From positions 1 through 64,000 of the forward strand of contig JBEAVK010000435.1 in NCBI GenBank assembly GCA_041160955.1: DNA of 64,000 nt, in the 5' to 3' direction. Below are positions 60,140 through 64,000 of this stretch, piece after piece. Source of the DNA: M3007 sp041160955 (GTDB taxonomy: Bacteria; Bacteroidota; Bacteroidia; Chitinophagales; Saprospiraceae). Under the pieces are notes generated by a model. The model was given only the letters and a program-made list of their open reading frames with translations, was not told the DNA's origin and ran no database searches. Position 1 is the stretch's first letter, and each line of letters starts with the position of its first letter. Both the position numbers and the translations under genes were made by a program.

Positions 60140-61483
60140 ATGTTTAAAAAAATACTCATTGCCAATCGCGGGGAAATTGCCCTGCGTATTATACGGACAT
60201 GCAAGGAGATGGGCATTAAAACAGTGGCCATTTATTCTACCGCTGATGCGGAAAGCCTGCATGTTCGCTTTGCTGATGAAGCCGTTTGTATTGGGCCTCC
60301 AGCATCCTCCGAAAGTTACCTTAATATTCCTCGTATCATGGCAGCAGTAGAAATTACTAATGCCGATGCGATTCACCCTGGCTATGGTTTTTTGGCCGAA
60401 AATGCTGGTTTTGCGGAAATATGCAAAGACTATGGTATTAAATTTATCGGCCCAACACCGGATCAAATCCGCTCCATGGGTGATAAAATTACCGCAAAAG
60501 AGACCATGCTACGCGCAAAAGTACCTTGTATTCCCGGTACCGAAGGACTGCTAACGGATGTAAAAACAGGTAAAGGTTTGGCCGCTGAAATTGGCTACCC
60601 TGTTATCCTGAAAGCAACGGCTGGTGGTGGCGGCAAAGGTATGCGTATCGTTTGGAAAGAAAGTGAATTTGAAAGTCAATGGGATAATGCCCGCCGTGAA
60701 GCAAAGGCTTCTTTTTCTAATGACGGCATTTATATGGAGAAGTATATCGAAGAACCACGCCATATCGAAATACAGGTGGCTGGTGACCAATTCGGTAAGG
60801 CTTGCCACATGTCGGAGCGCGATTGCTCTATTCAGCGCCGCCACCAAAAATTAGTAGAAGAATCTCCATCGCCATTTATGACCCCCGAATTACGGGAAAA
60901 AATGGGCATCGCAGCCGTTAAAGCCTGCGAAGCCATCAATTATGAAGGCGTAGGCACCGTAGAGTTTTTGGTGGACAAACACCGGAATTTCTATTTTATG
61001 GAAATGAATACGCGGATTCAAGTAGAGCATACGGTAACGGAAGAAGTGATTGATTTTGACCTGATTAAGGAACAAATCAAGATTGCAGCAGGTATTCCAA
61101 TTTCTGGCAAAAACTATATTCCCGAACTATTTGCCATGGAATGTCGTATCAATGCAGAAGATCCTTACAATGATTTTCGCCCAAGCCCAGGTCGTATTAC
61201 CTCGTTCCACTCTCCAAAAGGACACGGTGTACGGGTGGACACCCACGTTTATGCAGGTTATACCATTCCACCATACTACGACTCAATGATCGCCAAACTG
61301 ATCACACGTGCGCGTACCCGCGAGGAAACTATCCTAAAAATGGAACGTGCATTGGATGAATTTGTGATTGAAGGTATCAAAACAACGGTGCCTTTCCATC
61401 AGAAATTGATGCGTAATGAAGATTTCAGGAAAGGTAATTTCCATACTGGATTCCTGAATACCTGGGATTTCAAAAATGCGTAA
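60140..61483 (+). CDS. accC: Acetyl-CoA carboxylase, biotin carboxylase subunit
   Basis: An ATP-grasp enzyme that carboxylates the biotin on AccB. It is 447 residues, the usual AccC length. Motifs are ILIANRGEIALRIIRTCKEM (N-terminus), the glycine-rich loop KATAGGGGKGMRIV, the carboxylase signatures CSIQRRHQKLVEESPSP and YFMEMNTRIQVEHTVTEEV. The C-terminal barrel includes ECRINAEDPYNDFRPSPGRI. It is co-transcribed with accB. The last 8 bases overlap the ABC-exporter gene (ATGCGTAA), so translation is coupled. Confidence 0.97.
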   Translation: MFKKILIANRGEIALRIIRTCKEMGIKTVAIYSTADAESLHVRFADEAVCIGPPASSESYLNIPRIMAAVEITNADAIHPGYGFLAENAGFAEICKDYGIKFIGPTPDQIRSMGDKITAKETMLRAKVPCIPGTEGLLTDVKTGKGLAAEIGYPVILKATAGGGGKGMRIVWKESEFESQWDNARREAKASFSNDGIYMEKYIEEPRHIEIQVAGDQFGKACHMSERDCSIQRRHQKLVEESPSPFMTPELREKMGIAAVKACEAINYEGVGTVEFLVDKHRNFYFMEMNTRIQVEHTVTEEVIDFDLIKEQIKIAAGIPISGKNYIPELFAMECRINAEDPYNDFRPSPGRITSFHSPKGHGVRVDTHVYAGYTIPPYYDSMIAKLITRARTREETILKMERALDEFVIEGIKTTVPFHQKLMRNEDFRKGNFHTGFLNTWDFKNA

Positions 61484-63284
61484 ATTACTGCGCTACTACC
61501 TGCCTTATAAACGACTATTGTTGCTGGTATTGCTCTGCAACATATTAATGTCTGTTTTTATGGTAGTCAGTATCCCAGTATTACAACCTTTTTTGCAAAT
61601 TCTGTTCAATAGTAATAATGGTAGTGCTTCCGGCAACAAAGCAAATGCTTTTTTGGGCATGGAAGGCAAACTCAACCATTTTTTTTCTGATTTGATTAAT
61701 ACACACGGTCAGGAGCGCGCGCTCCTCATCGTGTGTATTTTTTTAGTGCTTACTTTTTTAGGAAAAAACCTGTTTAGGTACTTGTCGATGTATTTTCTTG
61801 CAGGTGTCCGCAATGGCATTGTAAAGGATTTGCGTGGTAAAATGATGCAAAAAGTACTTGATTTGCCACTTTCTTATTTCAGCGATACCCGTAAGGGCGA
61901 TCTGATGAGTCGCATGACTTCCGATGTGCAAGAAATAGAATGGAGTATAGTTGGCGTGGTGGAATCTATTGCGCGGGAGCCTATCGTGATTATGGGCAGT
62001 TTGGCATTTATGATTGCGGTTTCCCCTCAATTACTCCTATTTGTAGTCATTTTAATGGTGTTTTCTGGTCTTATTATAGGTGGCATTGGACAATCATTGC
62101 GTCGGCAATCGGCGGAGGCACAGCGGAGCCTTGGCGGTATTGGTGCGATGATTGATGAAACATTGGGTGGTTTGCGTATTCTAAAAGGATTTAACGCGGA
62201 GCATTGGCAGAATGAACGTTTTGAACGGGAAAGCCACCACTACATGCGGGCAATGAACCAAATTAGTCGAAAAAAAGACCTAGCCTCTCCCTTATCCGAA
62301 TTTCTGGGGATCAGTGTGGTATCTATCCTATTGTGGTTTGGATCCCGTCAGGTATTTGCGGGTACATTATCGGCAGCCACTTTTATTACTTTTCTTTATG
62401 CTTTTTATAATGTAATTGAACCCGCCAAATCCTTATCGGGCGCATTTTATAGTATCCGTAAAGGCATGGGGGCACTGGAAAGGGTGCAGCACTTATTGGA
62501 TGCGCCTATCCTGATTCAAGAACCCGAAACACCCATACCGCTAGCAGATTTTAATACCTGTATTGAATTTGACAATGTCCGCTTCCGATACGACAATACA
62601 GAACAGGACACCTTACGCAGTATTAGTTTTAAAATTCCACAAGGAAAAATTGTGGCCTTGGTCGGGGCTTCTGGCTCTGGGAAAAGTACCATTGCGGATT
62701 TGTTACCGCGTTTTCACGATATTAATTCGGGTGCAATTCGGGTGGATGGTAAAGATATTCGTGAGGTAAATACACGTGATCTACGTGCTTTAATGGGGAT
62801 TGTGAGCCAAGAGGCGATCCTGTTCAACGATTCTGTACGGAGCAATATCATATTTGGTGCCGAAAACGCCACCGAAGAGGAAGTGATTGCTGCCGCTAAA
62901 GCAGCCAATGCCCACGATTTTATTACGGCTATGCCAACGGGCTACGATAGCAATATTGGCGACCGTGGCTCCAAATTATCGGGCGGACAGCGACAACGAT
63001 TGACCATTGCACGGGCATTACTCAAAAATCCCCCAATTTTGATCTTAGACGAAGCCACTTCGGCATTAGACAGCGAATCGGAGCAATTGGTGCAATCGGC
63101 TTTGGATCGCTTATTGGTCAACCGAACGGCCTTGGTGATTGCGCATCGCTTGTCCACGATTCAACATGCCGATGAAATTATCGTAATGGATGAAGGTAAA
63201 ATAGTAGAACGTGGCACCCACGAAGGACTTATGGAAGGTGCTGGGGTTTATAGACGATTGGTGGAATTGCAGAATTTGTCTTAG
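61476..63284 (+). CDS. ABC-type lipid/peptide exporter (MsbA-like, fused TMD-NBD)
   Basis: A 602-residue half-transporter. The N-terminal transmembrane domain has about six segments (1-330), followed by an ATP-binding domain. Walker A is ALVGASGSGKSTIADLLPRF, the signature LSGGQRQRLTIARALL, Walker B ILILDEATSALDSESE, and the H-loop VIAHRLSTI. The fusion order (TMD then NBD), the length and the motifs match MsbA, the lipid A flippase, and related ABCB exporters. A lipid substrate is plausible, but drug or peptide exporters look alike. The start overlaps accC by 8 bases. Confidence 0.9.
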   Translation: MRKLLRYYLPYKRLLLLVLLCNILMSVFMVVSIPVLQPFLQILFNSNNGSASGNKANAFLGMEGKLNHFFSDLINTHGQERALLIVCIFLVLTFLGKNLFRYLSMYFLAGVRNGIVKDLRGKMMQKVLDLPLSYFSDTRKGDLMSRMTSDVQEIEWSIVGVVESIAREPIVIMGSLAFMIAVSPQLLLFVVILMVFSGLIIGGIGQSLRRQSAEAQRSLGGIGAMIDETLGGLRILKGFNAEHWQNERFERESHHYMRAMNQISRKKDLASPLSEFLGISVVSILLWFGSRQVFAGTLSAATFITFLYAFYNVIEPAKSLSGAFYSIRKGMGALERVQHLLDAPILIQEPETPIPLADFNTCIEFDNVRFRYDNTEQDTLRSISFKIPQGKIVALVGASGSGKSTIADLLPRFHDINSGAIRVDGKDIREVNTRDLRALMGIVSQEAILFNDSVRSNIIFGAENATEEEVIAAAKAANAHDFITAMPTGYDSNIGDRGSKLSGGQRQRLTIARALLKNPPILILDEATSALDSESEQLVQSALDRLLVNRTALVIAHRLSTIQHADEIIVMDEGKIVERGTHEGLMEGAGVYRRLVELQNLS

Positions 63285-63334
63285 TGTGGGGGTTTAGGAG
63301 CCTTAAAAATTGTAGGCACGGTTGTTCCATGCTG

Positions 63335-63397
63335 CAAACGTAGCCGTTTGTAACCGTTACTTAACCGTTACGTAACCGTTAGAAACGGCTACGTTTG
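63335..63397. repeat. 15-bp inverted repeat enclosing three 11-bp palindromic direct repeats
   Basis: CAAACGTAGCCGTTT (63335-63349) and AAACGGCTACGTTTG (63383-63397) are exact complements. The 33 bases between them are exactly three tandem 11-mers: GTAACCGTTAC (63350-63360), TTAACCGTTAC (63361-63371) and GTAACCGTTAG (63372-63382). Each 11-mer is itself a near-palindrome about a central C. A stretch TGTAACGCGTTG follows. This is likely an extragenic palindromic element. Confidence 0.85.
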
Positions 63398-63634
63398 TAA
63401 CGCGTTGTTTATCAAATTTTTACGGTACACCTTTATGCTGTAAAAAAGGAAAAGCACTTATATTTGATCCAACAGTTGCGGTGCAGTGCTACCACTTTAC
63501 CTAAAAAGTCAGAGATCAGAGGGGTATTCAAGATCTATTTGCGGCGTGTACTACTATATATAGCCTAAACCGCCATAAAATGACATAAAAAAATTAATTT
63601 GGTAATGCACTTGCATATATGAAACATATTCCTA

Positions 63635-63642
63635 TATCTTTG
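63635..63642 (+). promoter_or_regulatory. Promoter (TTG / TATCTTTG) with no obvious gene
   Basis: A perfect -7 box with TTG at 63611-63613 and 21 bases between. It could drive a small RNA or the partial ORF that starts at 63887. Confidence 0.55.
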
Positions 63643-63860
63643 CAGCAGACTTAAATGGGTTACCCATTATTCCCAAATTACAATGACCACTTTATACGTT
63701 TCTCCCATTTATATTTCATTAACATTTATTGCGCGTTTTACATGTTCGAACGGGTTGGTTTGTTGTGTTTGCGACAAAGTAAATTGTAGTGACAAAGCGG
63801 GTTTTCACGCAATAGAGGGGTATTGGGAGGGAGTGACGGCAAACCTTAGATGGTGGCAAT

Positions 63861-63895
63861 AAAATATAAAATATAAAATATGAAATATGAAATCT
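63861..63895 (+). repeat. Five 7-bp AT-rich tandem repeats
   Basis: AAAATAT three times, then GAAATAT and GAAATCT. The start codon of the partial ORF (63887-63889) lies in the last two units. Confidence 0.75.
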
Positions 63896-64000
63896 AAACA
63901 TTCAGATAAACAGGTTAGTGAACTGATCGAAGAATTTTGCAAATCTTTAAAAAAAATTGACACTGCAAAATCTGACTGCAAACTGACTAAAGTCGAGTAC
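63887..64000 (+). CDS. Partial hypothetical protein at the window edge
   Basis: An ATG at 63887 opens a frame that continues without a stop to the end of the window (38 codons). The visible part begins MKSKHSDKQVSELIEEFCKS and is charged and helical, without a signal peptide. No family is recognised. Its start codon lies in the heptanucleotide repeat, so repeat-number change would alter the leader. An ATG 7 bases upstream is in another frame and stops after five codons. Confidence 0.4.
   Translation, partial: MKSKHSDKQVSELIEEFCKSLKKIDTAKSDCKLTKVEY

Larger units (their letters stand above)
63285..63886. other. Terminal non-coding region with ordered repeats
   Basis: These 602 bases contain no clear gene. 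They hold the palindromic element at 63335-63397, a promoter-like TTG/TATCTTTG at 63611-63642, and five 7-base AT-rich repeats at 63861-63895. Two short frames follow the promoter: 44 codons from 63656 and 59 codons from 63683 (opening MTTLYVSPIYISLTFIARF, with several Cys). Neither resembles a known protein, and both may be chance. Confidence 0.5.

Noticed and set aside
63683..63862. 59-codon Cys-containing frame after a promoter-like box
   Set aside because: It begins with ATG and follows a good -7 box, but composition and sequence resemble no protein. Kept only as a note in the intergenic entry.

Overview
This is ordinary chromosomal sequence from a member of the Bacteroidota, most likely the Saprospiria/Chitinophagia side of the phylum. 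The supporting signs are a type IX secretion C-terminal sorting domain on a dockerin-bearing protein, a TamL-type lipoprotein of the Omp85 family, an alpha2-type glycyl-tRNA synthetase, a bTHX ribosomal protein, PD40/CarboxypepD_reg/OmpA envelope proteins, a bacterial alpha-2-macroglobulin, and a recurring Bacteroidota promoter -7 box (TAnnTTTG, here also GAnnTTTG) upstream of many genes. There is no Shine-Dalgarno consensus. No prophage, insertion sequence or CRISPR array is visible. One tRNA (Arg, CCG) and one riboswitch (TPP) are present.

Layout. 1-2.7 kb: a partial membrane-protein gene, dnaA on the minus strand, and 0.6 kb of AT-rich non-coding DNA. 2.9-8.2 kb: secreted proteins, a HAD phosphatase, a PAP2 phosphatase, a methyltransferase and glyS. 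8.3-14.2 kb: a minus-strand envelope group (AsmA-like protein, unknown membrane protein, OmpA/PD40 protein). 14.4-23.6 kb: PIF1-like helicase and flippase, then a tightly coupled minus-strand operon of an orphan double-sensor histidine kinase, a truncated metallo-beta-lactamase-fold gene and rfaE1, then an S24 repressor and a glucosaminidase. 23.8-28.5 kb: sugar kinase, pfkA, sucB, an SdiA-regulated-like lipoprotein and a small HAD protein. 28.7-36 kb: bTHX, a DUF2147 protein with a degraded relative upstream, an outer-membrane barrel, pckA with a phosphopantetheinyl transferase, a GtrA/GT87/lipoprotein operon, and purE.

36-41 kb: a second PD40/OmpA protein and a LysM lytic transglycosylase, then a repeat-rich patch at 40.86-41.19 kb with three copies of a mobile-looking palindrome. 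One copy supplies the 3' end of the 1592-aa alpha-2-macroglobulin-like gene. 46-53.5 kb: a barrel protein, a rhomboid/DUF5683/TamL operon, a SpoU methyltransferase, a TerD-TerC pair and a tiny lipoprotein. 53.6-56.2 kb: tRNA-Arg and a TonB-dependent receptor under a TPP riboswitch, so probably a thiamine-compound importer. 56.3-63.3 kb: a YegD-like Hsp70, purK, efp (with arginine at the tip position normally held by lysine), accB, accC and an MsbA-like ABC exporter. The last 0.7 kb is non-coding with an ordered palindromic element and a truncated ORF behind heptanucleotide repeats.

The most interesting points are the Arg32-type EF-P, the palindromic repeat that became coding sequence, the element of three palindromic 11-mers inside a 15-bp inverted repeat, several promoters that predict leaderless mRNAs, and the TPP-controlled receptor. 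All names rest on reading motifs by eye; no database search was run.
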